Notes under the pieces: generated by a model
Seen by the model: the letters and a program-made list of their open reading frames with translations, nothing else
Told to the model about the DNA's origin: nothing
The model's database searches: none
Assembly (NCBI GenBank): GCA_947179155.2
Contig: OX359269.1
Location: 51,335,524 to 51,399,523 of the forward strand
Length of the DNA: 64,000 nucleotides
DNA from: Hedera helix
Taxonomy: Eukaryota; Streptophyta; Magnoliopsida; Apiales; Araliaceae
Direction of reading: 5' to 3'
Position numbers and translations under genes: made by a program
In this document: piece after piece, positions 1-11,334 of the stretch
How positions within the stretch are numbered: position 1 is the first letter of the stretch
Layout of the letters: each line of letters opens with the position of its first letter

Positions 1-595
1 TATATATATATATATATATCGAGCACCAAAAACTGCGTCAACCTTTTAAATGAATTTTGAAATTAACCTGATCTTCTACGGTGGTTCATTGTACGTATCG
101 CTTGTTGGGTGTTGAAACACCAAATAGTATGTCGGCGCAGACGCGCAGTCTATTAATTGTTCGTGGAACTTGAGTACATTTATATGCCTTCTTTTCTCTC
201 TGTTTTTTTTTTCCTTTCCTTTTTAAAGTCTAGTTTTGTTATACCAATTAAATTATTAAGGGTATATAATATTGTACGTACAAATCTAGCTTATATAAAT
301 AGAGAAATCAACAGAAAGAATTTGTAATTTTTATTGAGACTGAGATGGGTAGGCGGCTCGAGCTAGAAAGAAAAGATATTCATTCAAGCCTTAATTTAAC
401 CAACCCAATTAATTCAAGCATATTTAGTTAAAGACTAATTAACCTTGGTGGATAGTATTTATTCATTTTTTTTTTTGCGAATTGTACGTGTAATGGATTA
501 CAGATACAATCTTCGGCGGATTAATTCCAATTAATTAGTTTGTACTACTAGTACATCAAACAAGAAAATTCAATCTCATTATATATATATATATA

Positions 596-767
596 GGAAA
601 ATTTTCAAAAGCGAACTAAAGACGAACTGTCGTCTTTGGTATCTATGGCGACGGTTGGACCCGTCGTCATAGAGTGCATGACTATGACGATGGGTCGAAC
701 CATCGCCATAGATACCAAAGACGACGATTCGTTTTTTGTTCGCTTTTTAAGGTTCGCTGGAGAAAGA

Positions 768-770
<3 letters not shown>
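596..770. mobile_element. Foldback (MITE-like) element inserted in a (TA)n tract
   Basis: Bases 607-747 form a long near-perfect hairpin: arms of about 66 bases (607-672 and 682-747) around a 9-base loop. In the inner 44 base pairs I count only about four mismatches. The element is flanked on both sides by TA repeats (580-595 and 771-805), so TA target duplication is plausible but cannot be separated from the microsatellite. The arms carry GCGACGG-type strings that resemble subterminal repeats of CACTA elements; that link is inference. There is no coding capacity. A pre-miRNA-like or siRNA-producing hairpin is an alternative reading. Confidence 0.6.
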
Positions 771-808
<38 letters not shown>

Positions 809-1591
809 CCAAGTCCAACTCTGGTATTATTTATTTATGCTACTCCAGTGGAATAGAAATTATAGAATAGGTGCTAGTCACTGTGTAAACTCATAATTAC
901 TGCTTGCTTTATATATAAGAAAGCAAATATGATTAACCCTTTCTAAATTTTACGTACATATCTATTTTTTTAATTTTTCTTTTGTTTGTTAATTTTCTTT
1001 TTGTTTAGAAATGACAAATATGTATATTTTTTCTATCTTCGGTTAGTTAAGGAAAATAATTATTTTTTAAAAAAAACGTATTGATAGCTTTTGGTTGCTT
1101 GTGGTTTGATTTTTCCTTTTGGAGTTGCAATGAAGTGCACAAAGTAAGCTGTTTCCTTAAGCAAAAATAATTTTAGGACATGATCATACATTGTATGCCA
1201 GGCGTGGATAGGAGCTCAATCAGCGTGGTGGAACTTATTCACTACTTTTATTAATTTGGGTTTTCAAATTCATGCTTCATAATTCAAAAGCATGCTTTAA
1301 TTATGCTAGACGTTTTTAATTTCGAGACACTACAAGAATGTATAATTGCTCAAATTTCTAACAATTTCGTATACTTACCTTGACTTTTTGTATATAGACA
1401 GCCAGCCGTGGCTGTCAAGTGTTCCACAGTTTACTTGTAATACCCAAGAAAATATTATTAACAAAGTGCATTAAAAATAATCTAGGTATTTAATTTTGCG
1501 ATGTTTGTTGTGATGCTGAATAAAGTCATCATTAATAAGTGAAACATTTTATATTATTGCTGTTTATGTTGAGAGATTATTGCATGCTGAA

Positions 1592-1731
1592 ATATTATTC
1601 TTATACTCTTGGGACAAGTGAAGAGTATGTTTTTTTCTCTCACACATTTGTAGAGTCCGCTTATGATAAGACTTACAGATATATGAGAGGGAAAAACATA
1701 CTTATTCAATTGCTCTAAAAGTATAAAATAA
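1592..1731. mobile_element. Imperfect inverted-repeat MITE-like element, copy 1
   Basis: Two arms of about 63 bases pair imperfectly around a 12-base loop near 1658. Shared arm features are ATTATT..TATACT at the outer end and GTATGTTTTT..CTCTCA further in. A related palindrome lies at 34382-34520, which supports a dispersed small foldback family rather than a chance hairpin. Terminal motif and target duplication are not clear, so the superfamily is not assigned. Confidence 0.45.
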
Positions 1732-2851
1732 TTTTTTATTTATACTTGAGAAGAAAGTATAGGGTAGATTAAATTTAAAATATTTTAGCTTTTAAAACAT
1801 TCTTATAAATAGAAGCTTACCTCCTGACCTCCTCCTCCAATACGAAGGAAGGAGGGTATAGGAATAGGGCTGTGGAACCCACCCATATCCCGCAAGACCA
1901 TTGACAAAGTTAACATTAAAAAAAGTGATTGAAGAAAAAGAAAATATTTATAATTTATTTATAAGTATACATACATTTGGAGGGAGGGAGACTGTATCAT
2001 ATCTTTATAATTTATCCTTTGTCTTTTAAAGGAGAAAATAAATATTATTGTGGGACAACAATAGAAGAATCTTCTGTCTTTTCGTGCACAAGGAGAGAAG
2101 AAAATAAAAAGAAAAATATACCCCAAGGCCCACTCAATTAATTGAAGAGATTTGGGGATCCGTCCGTCCACTTGGTCAAATGAAGTAAACGTACTGCAAA
2201 TAATTGGATTAGAAATTTGATGGGCCAAAAGAAAACATTCCACATACTTAGAATTCAAGGATCCTAACTATCTAGGGCCGTGCCCAGAGGGATCGGCCCT
2301 GGACCAAGTATGTAAAACTAAAAAAAAGCTTAGCGAAATCAAATTATTCAGGACCGGATCTTCTCTATATTTATTGTTTTCAAAATGAACATTATTCTTA
2401 TGGATTGAAGGAAGACAAGAAGCTGGTTGAGAAATGCCAAGGAATCTGTCTGTCGTAAGAAGTATACATGAACATTTTTATGCATGTATACATGAGCATA
2501 AAATAGTACTGAAACTTTTTATTCGCAGCCATGGGGGGATTAATATTACAACCTAACCATAGACTGACTACTAGTTCAAGTATACACACAGTTTACAGTA
2601 ACTACATTCCAGGAGAGTTTATACCCCCAGCAAGGAAAGTTGAGACGATGATTACTCTTAGACTCCTAAAATTATTAGTTATTGCCAGTAGTGCACTCTC
2701 AAGTCTCAATAGCACTTCAGCATAACATGAACATCTGAAAATACGAGCTGATAAAAAAAGGTACATAAACAAACCCAGTCCCTAGAAAGAAAGATCCGTG
2801 GCTTACATATCCAACAGCTTGAATATGAAGTTAAATATCTTACGGATTAAA

Positions 2852-5800
2852 CTAAGAGGAGGAAGAAGAGCCAACCATGCTGCTCACCTTCTTCAGGAGA
2901 GATTTAATCTCGCTCTCCAATTTGGCTCTCATCTCTGGTGACAGATTACTGCCCGCGTTCTCTAGCATTGACGTCATCATCTGAAGATTCTGTTTTACAA
3001 ACTGAAGATCAGGTGCCTCACGTCCCTTGCCACGATGGGGTTTCAAACCCCCTGGGGATTTAGGCTTCTTTGAGGTCCTACGCCTCAAAGGGCTCTTGAC
3101 TTTGTCAGCTGGCCAAGCCTGCTGCATCTTCACACTACCATCTGCTTCTGAAGCTCCAGAAGCAGCTAAAAGAATTTGGAGTCGGTAGTTTACAAGGGCT
3201 GGCCCAAATGGACTGCTCTTTTCTAAACTCCGAAAGGCATTTCTAGCATCAGAAGAACTCGTGAAGACAACCTGGGCACTACCAGAATCATTCAAAACCT
3301 GACTTTCTGATTCCTTCAATGGCCCAAATGTGCAAAATGTTGAAACCAGGTTTTCCTTCGAAGGCATGGGAAGTTCTGGAGCAAATTTCAAGAGAAGAGC
3401 GGTCCCCAAAGCTTCTGCTTTAGTCTGTGCTTCACCATAACTTAGATTTATATCCAATAACCCTGCAGCAGCTTTCCTTCTCCTCTTTCTCTGGGGTTTA
3501 CCTTCAGATGGAATGCAATTCATCTCAGGCAGCTGGTTTCCTTGCAAGCGAGGTTCAGATGCACTTCCGTTCAAGTCTGGTATGGCAGACTTAACATTAG
3601 TCTGACAATCTGGAGCTTTCTGCTTTCTCTTTCTCTTCCTGCGCTCAGGCTTACCAGAAGGAGAGAGCATGCCCATCTGCTTCGTACCTCTCATGACTGA
3701 GCTAGCCTCAGCACTCTTGTTGACATATGCTGGGTTAGCTGTACGTTCAGCATTTAGATGAAGTGAAACATCTTGTTTCGTCCCCTCGTTATTCAGCTCA
3801 GGAATATTTTGGAGCGAATATAGGCCCGTCACCTCAACATCTTTCAACACCATGTCAATTTTCCCAATGCTTCCATTCACTTCTGGCAAGCCAATGACAC
3901 CATTAGTCAAAGAGCAGTTTGCAGAAGTTGTCTCTTTCCTCTTAGGCTCCGATTTGTCTTCATGAGGTGCAGCAGCACCTGCAACATTCCAGCATTCTAA
4001 CCGGAAGCCGCTACTTCCATTCAAATCTGGTAAGCCGGCCATTACTTTGATTTGCGGAATACCTGGGGTTTTTCCTGCCTTCTTTTTTCTCTTCTTCGAC
4101 ACAGATTGGCTTTTAGATGCATGAGGATCCATCTTCTGGAAATCTAATATTACTGGGCCACTAGTAGTAATGTTTTCCAACACGACACCAGTAGGTTTAG
4201 TATTTGAACCCAGTTGGGTTGTTTTTTCCTTCTTCTTTCTCTCTTTTTGCTTGGATTTACCCTTTTGACCTTTGCCTGCTGAGCCACTCTCAGCAGTTTT
4301 ATTCACATCAGTTGCACCAGCAGCTAGTTTGGTGCTGCAATGTTCTACAGTTACTCCCCCCTTTTCCATTCTCTTCTCCTTCTGAACGTCAGTCTGAACT
4401 TCAATCTCGGGAAAGGTTTGGGGCAGAAGCATCTCATTGTCAAACTCCAGCCTAACAGTATCCTCACTGGCTACCTCACTGGCAAAGTCCCGGAATGCCA
4501 ATCTTCTGAATCTAGAGAAAAATCTCTCCACCACATCAAAATGTCTACTCTCATCAGGATAAAGACAATCTAGAGCTGTAAAACGAAGTTCGGATAGCAT
4601 CTCGGTTGAAGAAACATTTATTGCCTCTGGTTTATCAGATATATCATGCCCAGAAATGGGTTTCTTGGGCCACCTTTTCTGAGACTTTTCGCCACTAGAT
4701 TTAATCACAGGGGTGGACCCCATAGACTGGACATCAGTACTTTTCTTGTTCAATCCAACATGAGAAACTGCCATCCGGTCTTTTATTTCATTTTCTTCCA
4801 AATTGGTGGAGCTTTTGTGCCCCCGGGTAAGATTGACATAAGGCAATGACAAATACTTGCTCTTTCGCCGTTCCCTTGATTCGTAGCATTTTTCAGATTT
4901 TCCAGTTCCCCTATGATCATTCTCTACACCGGTAACTTTGTTTTCTGATGAATTTGAAGTTATACCGGGGCTGACCATCTTCATCTCAGAATAGACCATT
5001 GTACAGGCAGCAGCATCACTTCCATCCTTGGGATCCTTGTTACTCACTCTGTTTCTGGATTTTGATACCAGATTGCTTGAGAAAACTTCTGATGTCAATT
5101 CATCTTGAGTATTACTTTTAGCATCAGTTGCTGGCCTGAGTTGATGCACTGCCAGTTGGCGGTGCCCTATTGAACGATAAAAAGCTGATAAACGATTCTG
5201 GATAACAGTAAACTCAATCATACCGGGCACAGAAACATCTGTTGCAAAATATTTGATACATGAAAGTAAGTTTGCAGGTTCAAACTGAATCAGAGGAAAA
5301 TCACCAAGTTTACATTCTTTCTCCACTGACATTTCCCCTCCTTCCTTGACTACATCAGTGCTTCTACTTTCCGGAAAACAAGGACAAGTCATCTCCAACT
5401 TTACACGCCTACCAAGTTCATGCACAGCCTTCTCAACAGCACAAAGAAAGCTTTTAGAGTTGTTTTGCCTTGACAACTGTTCAAAATACTCGTGAAAAGG
5501 CTTCAACTGGGAAGGCAAACACCAAAATAAACTACCACTCCCAAAGTATCTAACCAGTTGGCCATTCCTTCGCTCGGTCTTTGCAGCATCCTTTGATGCA
5601 TCAGAAGGCTCACAAATCAGTGCAGGCCACCATGACTGCGTCTTGGTTTTAGCCCAAGCAAAATCACCCATATTGAATCTGTATCCAGGGTTATCAATGA
5701 CATTTCCTTCCACGTCCTTCCCTGCTGAATTATCATCTAAGTTGCAGTCCTGAACTTCTGAAAAACTTCCTGTATTATCAGGTACCATTGCATCATTTCC

Positions 5801-6598
5801 TTTCCAAAAAATTTCCTCATTTAAATTGCTTCCAAATAATCCACATCCCGACAAACAGTTTGAATCAGCACCTTGATTAAGGCCATCTAGTGGACCAAAA
5901 ACTTCCACGTATAAAGAAATACCTTTTCGAGAAACTTCTACCCTGTTACCCATGTCAACCAAATTTGATTGCAATGCATCACCTTCTTCCACTCCCTCCT
6001 GCAACACAATCTTCTCAACCCCAACCTCTTCATTCCCACTACCAGCTGAGCACATTTCCTGAACCAACCCATATTCATTTCCCATTTCACTGCTGAATGG
6101 CACTGTTAACCTTTTGCCTTCAGAATCTGGTTCCAAAGAACGCCCCTTCATCTGATTTCCTTCAGCTAAAGCCTCATCCACCACCAAAGTAACTGTCTCA
6201 GTTCCACCAACCGTCATCTGATTTCCTTCAGCAACAGCCTCGTCCATCAAAGTAACAGTCTCAGTTCCACCAACATCCAAACAGTTTTTTCCGCTGCCGA
6301 CCACTCCTGCTAATCCACCAACCAAGATTTCTCCTTCAACGTCTTCTAAAATTTTCCCAGCATTGAGAAACTGATTCTCAACTTCCACATTTTTGCTTTC
6401 CTTGTGTATACTACTAACATCAGCCGCACCAACATTTTCTGTAGCTGACACTTCAGAAGCAGAAACTAAATCAGAACACTTGTTACTAGAAAAACCAGGA
6501 GCTCCTTCTAGGGTTTCACCACATAAGTTTTGAGCATGACCTAATTTGGAAATTACAGAAGCCTCGTCTATGGTTTTCGAGGTTTCTAGGGTTTCCAT
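2852..6598 (-). CDS. PWWP domain-containing protein with C-terminal RRM-like fold (PDP family-like)
   Basis: A single uninterrupted coding exon encodes 1248 residues. A PWWP domain starts near residue 303 (MGDFAWAKTKTQSWWPALI, then YFGSGSLFWC). PWWP domains bind methylated histone lysine and DNA, and plant PDP proteins act with MSI4/MSI5-type chromatin complexes, so a nuclear chromatin role is expected. Lysine-rich, NLS-like blocks fill residues 780-1040 (for example KRKKKAGK, RRKRKRKQK). Around residues 1062-1143 an RRM-like segment appears (TALLLKFAPELPMPSKENL and LNDSGSAQVVF), and a short helical tail follows at 1205-1245, as in plant PWWP proteins of this size. Two oddities: a short acidic N-terminal motif (GGTETVTL) is duplicated, and the PDLNG-like motif recurs along the basic region. 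The acidic N-terminal 300 residues have no recognised domain. The Met start is the first in the frame and follows a 5'UTR intron. Family assignment is firm, the exact PDP number is not. Confidence 0.9.
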   Translation of the reverse strand: METLETSKTIDEASVISKLGHAQNLCGETLEGAPGFSSNKCSDLVSASEVSATENVGAADVSSIHKESKNVEVENQFLNAGKILEDVEGEILVGGLAGVVGSGKNCLDVGGTETVTLMDEAVAEGNQMTVGGTETVTLVVDEALAEGNQMKGRSLEPDSEGKRLTVPFSSEMGNEYGLVQEMCSAGSGNEEVGVEKIVLQEGVEEGDALQSNLVDMGNRVEVSRKGISLYVEVFGPLDGLNQGADSNCLSGCGLFGSNLNEEIFWKGNDAMVPDNTGSFSEVQDCNLDDNSAGKDVEGNVIDNPGYRFNMGDFAWAKTKTQSWWPALICEPSDASKDAAKTERRNGQLVRYFGSGSLFWCLPSQLKPFHEYFEQLSRQNNSKSFLCAVEKAVHELGRRVKLEMTCPCFPESRSTDVVKEGGEMSVEKECKLGDFPLIQFEPANLLSCIKYFATDVSVPGMIEFTVIQNRLSAFYRSIGHRQLAVHQLRPATDAKSNTQDELTSEVFSSNLVSKSRNRVSNKDPKDGSDAAACTMVYSEMKMVSPGITSNSSENKVTGVENDHRGTGKSEKCYESRERRKSKYLSLPYVNLTRGHKSSTNLEENEIKDRMAVSHVGLNKKSTDVQSMGSTPVIKSSGEKSQKRWPKKPISGHDISDKPEAINVSSTEMLSELRFTALDCLYPDESRHFDVVERFFSRFRRLAFRDFASEVASEDTVRLEFDNEMLLPQTFPEIEVQTDVQKEKRMEKGGVTVEHCSTKLAAGATDVNKTAESGSAGKGQKGKSKQKERKKKEKTTQLGSNTKPTGVVLENITTSGPVILDFQKMDPHASKSQSVSKKRKKKAGKTPGIPQIKVMAGLPDLNGSSGFRLECWNVAGAAAPHEDKSEPKRKETTSANCSLTNGVIGLPEVNGSIGKIDMVLKDVEVTGLYSLQNIPELNNEGTKQDVSLHLNAERTANPAYVNKSAEASSVMRGTKQMGMLSPSGKPERRKRKRKQKAPDCQTNVKSAIPDLNGSASEPRLQGNQLPEMNCIPSEGKPQRKRRRKAAAGLLDINLSYGEAQTKAEALGTALLLKFAPELPMPSKENLVSTFCTFGPLKESESQVLNDSGSAQVVFTSSSDARNAFRSLEKSSPFGPALVNYRLQILLAASGASEADGSVKMQQAWPADKVKSPLRRRTSKKPKSPGGLKPHRGKGREAPDLQFVKQNLQMMTSMLENAGSNLSPEMRAKLESEIKSLLKKVSSMVGSSSSS

Positions 6599-6734
6599 TT
6601 GAAGAATGTGTCAGAAAAGTTGACACTTTTATTCCAATTAACCTCACTCACATCAACTCCATAGCTGAGCAAAAAAAGAAAAAACATAAAAATCAAACAC
6701 ACTTGTTGCTTTCTGTTAATAGCAGATTTCAAAC

Positions 6735-6831
6735 CTGAGATAACCAAGTATAAAAATCACAAAACCCACTAGAAAAATCCAACTATTCCCAGAAATTTAA
6801 GAAACATAAACAAAAACAGAAATATAAGTAC
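6735..6831 (-). other. Predicted 5'UTR intron of the PWWP gene
   Basis: On the minus strand a donor CAG|GTACTT at 6832/6831 and an acceptor TCTCAG|GTTTG at 6735/6734 bracket a 97-base AT-rich intron upstream of the ATG at 6598. A second acceptor-like TTAACAG lies about 25 bases nearer the ATG. The presumed leader exon runs from about 7010 down to 6832. This is inferred from splice consensus only. Confidence 0.5.
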
Positions 6832-7009
6832 CTGACAAACAAAGGTAAAGGATTTACATTTGTGTAGATCGCCGAATACAACTCCCCAAGTAAACGAGAG
6901 ATCTGAAGAGGTTAGAAAATAAGTATAGGCAGAAAGATAAAGGTCTATCGGTCGGTCGGCTATTGATGGAAGAGAGTCATTTGTTTGTGTGGTCTGGGTC
7001 ATTGTAGTA

Positions 7010-8630
7010 GTACGAACTTGAATGTTCTTGGGTTTTGGTCATTTTCCAAAACTTGGTTCTTTTTTTTTTTTCTTTTTCTTTTTCGTTTTCATTTCAACTC
7101 GGTCCTCCCCCTCGGCCTCCCCCGACCCCCATCCCTCCTGGTTACAAAAACGGATGGATCAATATTGAGAATTGTTTGATATTCAATCATCACTCCAAAT
7201 TGTTTTTGGTTTCATCTCCAAAATATATGGATTCGAGATATTTTACTGGATCAGTTTATTCATTAAATTCTTTGAATTATATATCTAGTATTTTCCAAAT
7301 AAAGGTAAGAAAAAATCTAATAGATACTCTCTCCTTCCAGAAAATAATTTCCTAGTTTGATGTTCTTTTCTCTCGATATTAAAATTTGCATGTTACACTT
7401 CAACATAGGTTTCCAATTGATAAAATTTTAAACCAAAAAATATGTATTTAAATGTGTTGTACGTAAATTTTAACATTTAAATAGAAAATTATATAAGAAT
7501 TTTAACAATTATATAGAAAATTATAGATTGTCAAGGTTTTATCTTGGGAACCAGAATTTCGGTCATTCTCAATAAGAATTTCACCAAGTTTAATTTTTTA
7601 TTTGATATGGGATTGTATATTTGGATAAAGATTTCACAAGTTGAATATTTTATCTAATACGGGTTTTTTATAGCAAATTAGTCATTATGTATAGTTAAAG
7701 ATTTGAGCTTTGTCTATATTTCAAAGTTTAACTGAAAATTTTAAATTTAATATTGATGTCCTCCATTTAATTTTTAAAAATAATAAAATTATTAATTAAT
7801 GGTATATAGTTGATAATTTTTATACTTGTATTGTCATAAAATAAATTAATTTGTATTAATTTTAAATTTAAAAATATTTAAATTTACTTTAAAAAATCAA
7901 TATTTATGAAATAGAGGGAGAACAATACACTGGATGATACGAGGATGAATAGGCCCATTTGTTCACAGCATGATGATGCTCTCACTCGGTAGGCCAGTAC
8001 TGACAGGGACTTGAGATATAACAAATGAAATTTTTTAAATTTATCCCAAACCTTATTCGCAAAAAAAATGAAAAAATATAACCTCATTATATTTGTATTT
8101 TACAAATAAAATGAAATTATACTTTTTTATTTTTTATAAAAATAAAATTTATAAATAATTTTTTCGAATAAATATAAAACACCCGTAACAAATAGCTGGT
8201 CTGTCATCAAATACAACAAAAATTCAGATATGACCTACTAGCCGTTGTAAACTTGAAACCACCAACTAGAGCGTAGACTTTGGTCAAACATAGTAAGGAA
8301 AAGCTGTAGCTATGAATACCAACGGATCAAACCAAATATCATAATAGAAGAGTCATAAACCCAGCCCAAAGAACTTCCGACTGTAGCATGCAGTCTAATT
8401 TATGCAACATTATGTAGATTTTTCATATGCAAACTCGGCATAGACAATAGCAGCTTTATACAAGTTCTTTAATAGCTAATTTATATAGAACGCAAGTCTT
8501 TCTCAGGAGTAAATACATAAACAGTTACTAACTTCAAACCACCGTTTATTATAGCAAGACAACTATAGCAGCGGACACATCCTTCCCTAGGTATGTTGAC
8601 TTCCGTTTATTTTACCACTCAAGTATTTCA
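7010..8630. other. Intergenic region with a possible Stowaway-like MITE
   Basis: AT-rich DNA between the divergent start of the PWWP gene and the 3' end of the ISU gene. At 7326 a CTCTCTCCTTCC string and at about 7912-7920 its rough inverse (reverse strand CTCCCTCTATTTC), both next to TA, resemble the ends of a Stowaway MITE of about 590 bases; the match is weak. The 8400-8630 segment is probably ISU 3' UTR. No supported coding region. Confidence 0.35.
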
Positions 8631-11334
8631 TCAAGCATCAGCAGCCTTCACAACAGGAGAAGCTTCTGGACTAACTTCTGATTTTGCACGCTTTGCCTCG
8701 TAATCTACTACAGCTGCCTTTATTGCATCCTCAGCAAGCATGCTGCAGTGAAGCTTTACCGGTGGAAGAGAGAGATGTTTTGCAATTTCCCTGCAATATT
8801 GTGAAAACTAAACCAGTTTAGAAGCACAAATTACAAGCAAAGACAGGCAGAAAAGTATTCAAACTACAAATTAACTAAATGAGGAGGAACACCAGAGCCT
8901 AACCATAAGAGCTAGCAAAACAGTAAACTGATAGGCTGATGCCATGTACGATTTCCAATTTCAATAGGTTTAGATTAAAACGAATTTGATGACGAGGAAA
9001 CAAGAAAGATGAAAGTGTATCCGTAAAAGAGGGAAGATTTTTTCTTCATAGTATTTGATTGGCTAAACAGGAAATAAGGTGGAAATGAAAGATGGAATGC
9101 TAAATATTTATTCACTATTACACAATTAAATATTCAAGGTATAGTATTTTGTAAATATATTTTGAAATGGAGTTCCTCTACAGAAGAATTAGTGTAGTCA
9201 TTTAGCCAAAAAAATAGCAAAAATAAATGAAAACAATATTATCTATTTAGCAACAAATAAAAAAAGAAAACAATATTATCAGTTGGTAGCTAACCCATCC
9301 ACCTGCATCCCACTCTGATGATACAAACATGTAATAAGCCAAACAATTACCTAAGAAGTCACATATCTCATCTGCTAAGAGATAGTTTGCCAGAAGATAA
9401 AAGGGAGATCATATATGAGGCATATCACTTCTCCTAGCCTCAAAAAGCATATACTTTATTTGGCTTTCTCTAAAGCACTGTACGCTTTTAATTTCCAATA
9501 GTAGTGACAAATGACAATATACACAAGTGGAATTTTCGTAATGGTAGTGTTTTCTGTACTTGGATTAATAGTTCATAGTATATTTTTCAACTGGTAAAGG
9601 AAGCAGAAAACCAAAAACTAGAACTATGACATCTGCTAAGAGGCAATTAGACAATAGTAAAAAGTGAACAAGTACAGACCTTACAATAATAATGAATAAA
9701 ATAGAACACACATCACCAGCGAAAGGAACAAAACTTACGTATTCTTGATAGATACAACTTCCTCCATTTGTTTACCCTTCACCCATTCGGTAGCTGTAAA
9801 TGACAAAGTATATGGTTAGATAATCTCATTATCAAACGTATATCTAAAAAACTATGACAAAGATTGGTCAAATTAGTTCTCGAGTTAAGAGGGAAAATAT
9901 AGTAAATAGAAAGAAAAATCAGTTAAGCATTATTCATGACCTAATACGACTATATGAAAAGATTACTAGTTATTTTTACATGATAAGATCTAATTATGAT
10001 AACGTCCAAATAACTAGTATATAGAATTTTAATTAGATAAAAGATTTGAAACCCTCTACTATAAACAGTGTATGGCTTATCAGGTATCATCAAGAAGTGG
10101 CATTCCCATTCATGTGCCATTTTCGACGCAGTTTACTGCAAGAGCAATACATTCATAACGTGAATCCTCAAAGTATGGCCAACAGTTAAGCTAGCACATT
10201 AAAATAGTCAAAAAAACATCTGAATTCAGCAGCTACAAAGACAGGTGACATGTCAGTAATACTTCCATTCCAGTGTAAAACCTGGCCACATCTCTATATA
10301 TCTGCAGATTATCAACTCAAACAAACTATAGAACCAATACAAAATATCAATTTATTTCTGTTTCTTGATTCTCCCAAAATTAGCTATGCCAATACTAATA
10401 TAGCAGGTCAGAATGTCTTTCCTAATTAAGGTTGGAAAATCAACCACTGTTATAATTGTGTATAGCATTTAAATGAGATAGAAAAACCCAGGAACGGCAA
10501 ACTAACATTTATATGATCACTAGATAGATTAAGAAATAGCTATTAATGAAGGTCAGGGAGTGGTCGCCTGTGGCCCAAGACCTGTAAAAACTGGATATCA
10601 GAATGAAATGGGCTTTACAGATGCTATGTACATATTATGTTTAGGAGCCTTAAGGATTTGATTTAGTTAATACTGAGATCTGGAGCTAATATAAGGAACT
10701 TCGCTTTTGGTTTTAAAGGGTGATGACACTGGTATGTCATTGGTTAAGGAATCAACACACCCAGGAAAAAAAATCATAAAACATACCAGTTTCTGAATCA
10801 GCCCCTATAGTCCAAATAAATGATTCAGCCTCCTTCAGAGTCACAAAAAAGGTTTGGATAAAAAAACATTCTTACAAGTTTCAACATAGTAACATCAAAA
10901 CATTCATCCGTTCAGGCTAATTATGTATAAACATTTTTCAAATGAAAATTTATTAGAATGAACACATCATGAAATAATTATTTCTCAAAATAAAAACACA
11001 AATCTATATGAAGGCAAAAACGTAAAGAAATCAGACCTACGGAAGAAGAAGCGATAGCAGAGCCGCAGCCGAAGGTTTTGAAGCAAGCATCAACAATCTT
11101 TCCGGTCTTATCATCGACCTTTATCTGAAGCTTCATCACATCACCGCAAGCCGGTGCTCCAACAAGACCCGTGCCAACCGTCGGGTCGGACTTGTCAAAA
11201 GAACCGACGTTCCGTGGGTTATTGTAATGGTCCACCACCCTCTCGTGGTAGAATCGCGGCACCATCTGCGTCCCCACAGGCATCTCCTGTCGTAACCCTA
11301 ACCCTAAAATTCTTCTTGCAGCGTGCCCCAACAT
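8631..11334 (-). CDS. ISU1: Iron-sulfur cluster assembly scaffold protein, IscU/ISU type, mitochondrial
   Basis: Three coding exons on the minus strand: 11037-11334, 9739-9793 and 8631-8790, together 513 bases for 170 residues plus stop, all with GT-AG borders and in-frame joins. The protein is the scaffold on which mitochondrial Fe-S clusters are built from NFS1-derived sulfur. Signature motifs are all present: YHERVVDHYNNPRNVGSFDK near residue 29, GAPACGD with Cys63 and Asp65, FGCGSA with Cys90, and LPPVKLHCSML with Cys133, the LPPVK being the recognition site for the HSCA-type chaperone. The first 27 residues are basic and uncharged by acids, as in a mitochondrial presequence. Codons 10-16 contain a telomere-like TTAGGGTTAGGG string that is simply coding sequence here. 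Introns are about 1243 and 948 bases. ISU1 versus a paralogue cannot be decided from one locus. Confidence 0.93.

Larger units (their letters stand above)
1..2851. other. AT-rich intergenic region, no gene seen
   Basis: No convincing gene. Open frames here are short, low complexity (one is a translated TA repeat) or lack any recognisable domain. The stretch starts with a (TA)n tract at 1-20, has further (TA)n at about 580-595 and 771-805, and carries two foldback elements listed separately. A CACTACAAGAA string at about 1326 resembles a CACTA transposon end but no partner end was found. The last 150 bases are probably the 3' UTR and downstream flank of the minus-strand PWWP gene. Confidence 0.6.

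Noticed and set aside
1326..1340. CACTACAAGAA string resembling a CACTA transposon terminus
   Set aside because: No inverted partner end, 3-bp target duplication or subterminal repeat array could be found in the window.
1959..2258. Minus-strand 99-codon frame
   Set aside because: No recognisable motif, AT-rich and Phe/Ile-rich, and no plausible promoter or splice partners.
11290..11310. Telomere-like CCCTAACCCTAAA string
   Set aside because: It lies inside ISU exon 1 and encodes the presequence; only two units, so not interstitial telomeric DNA.
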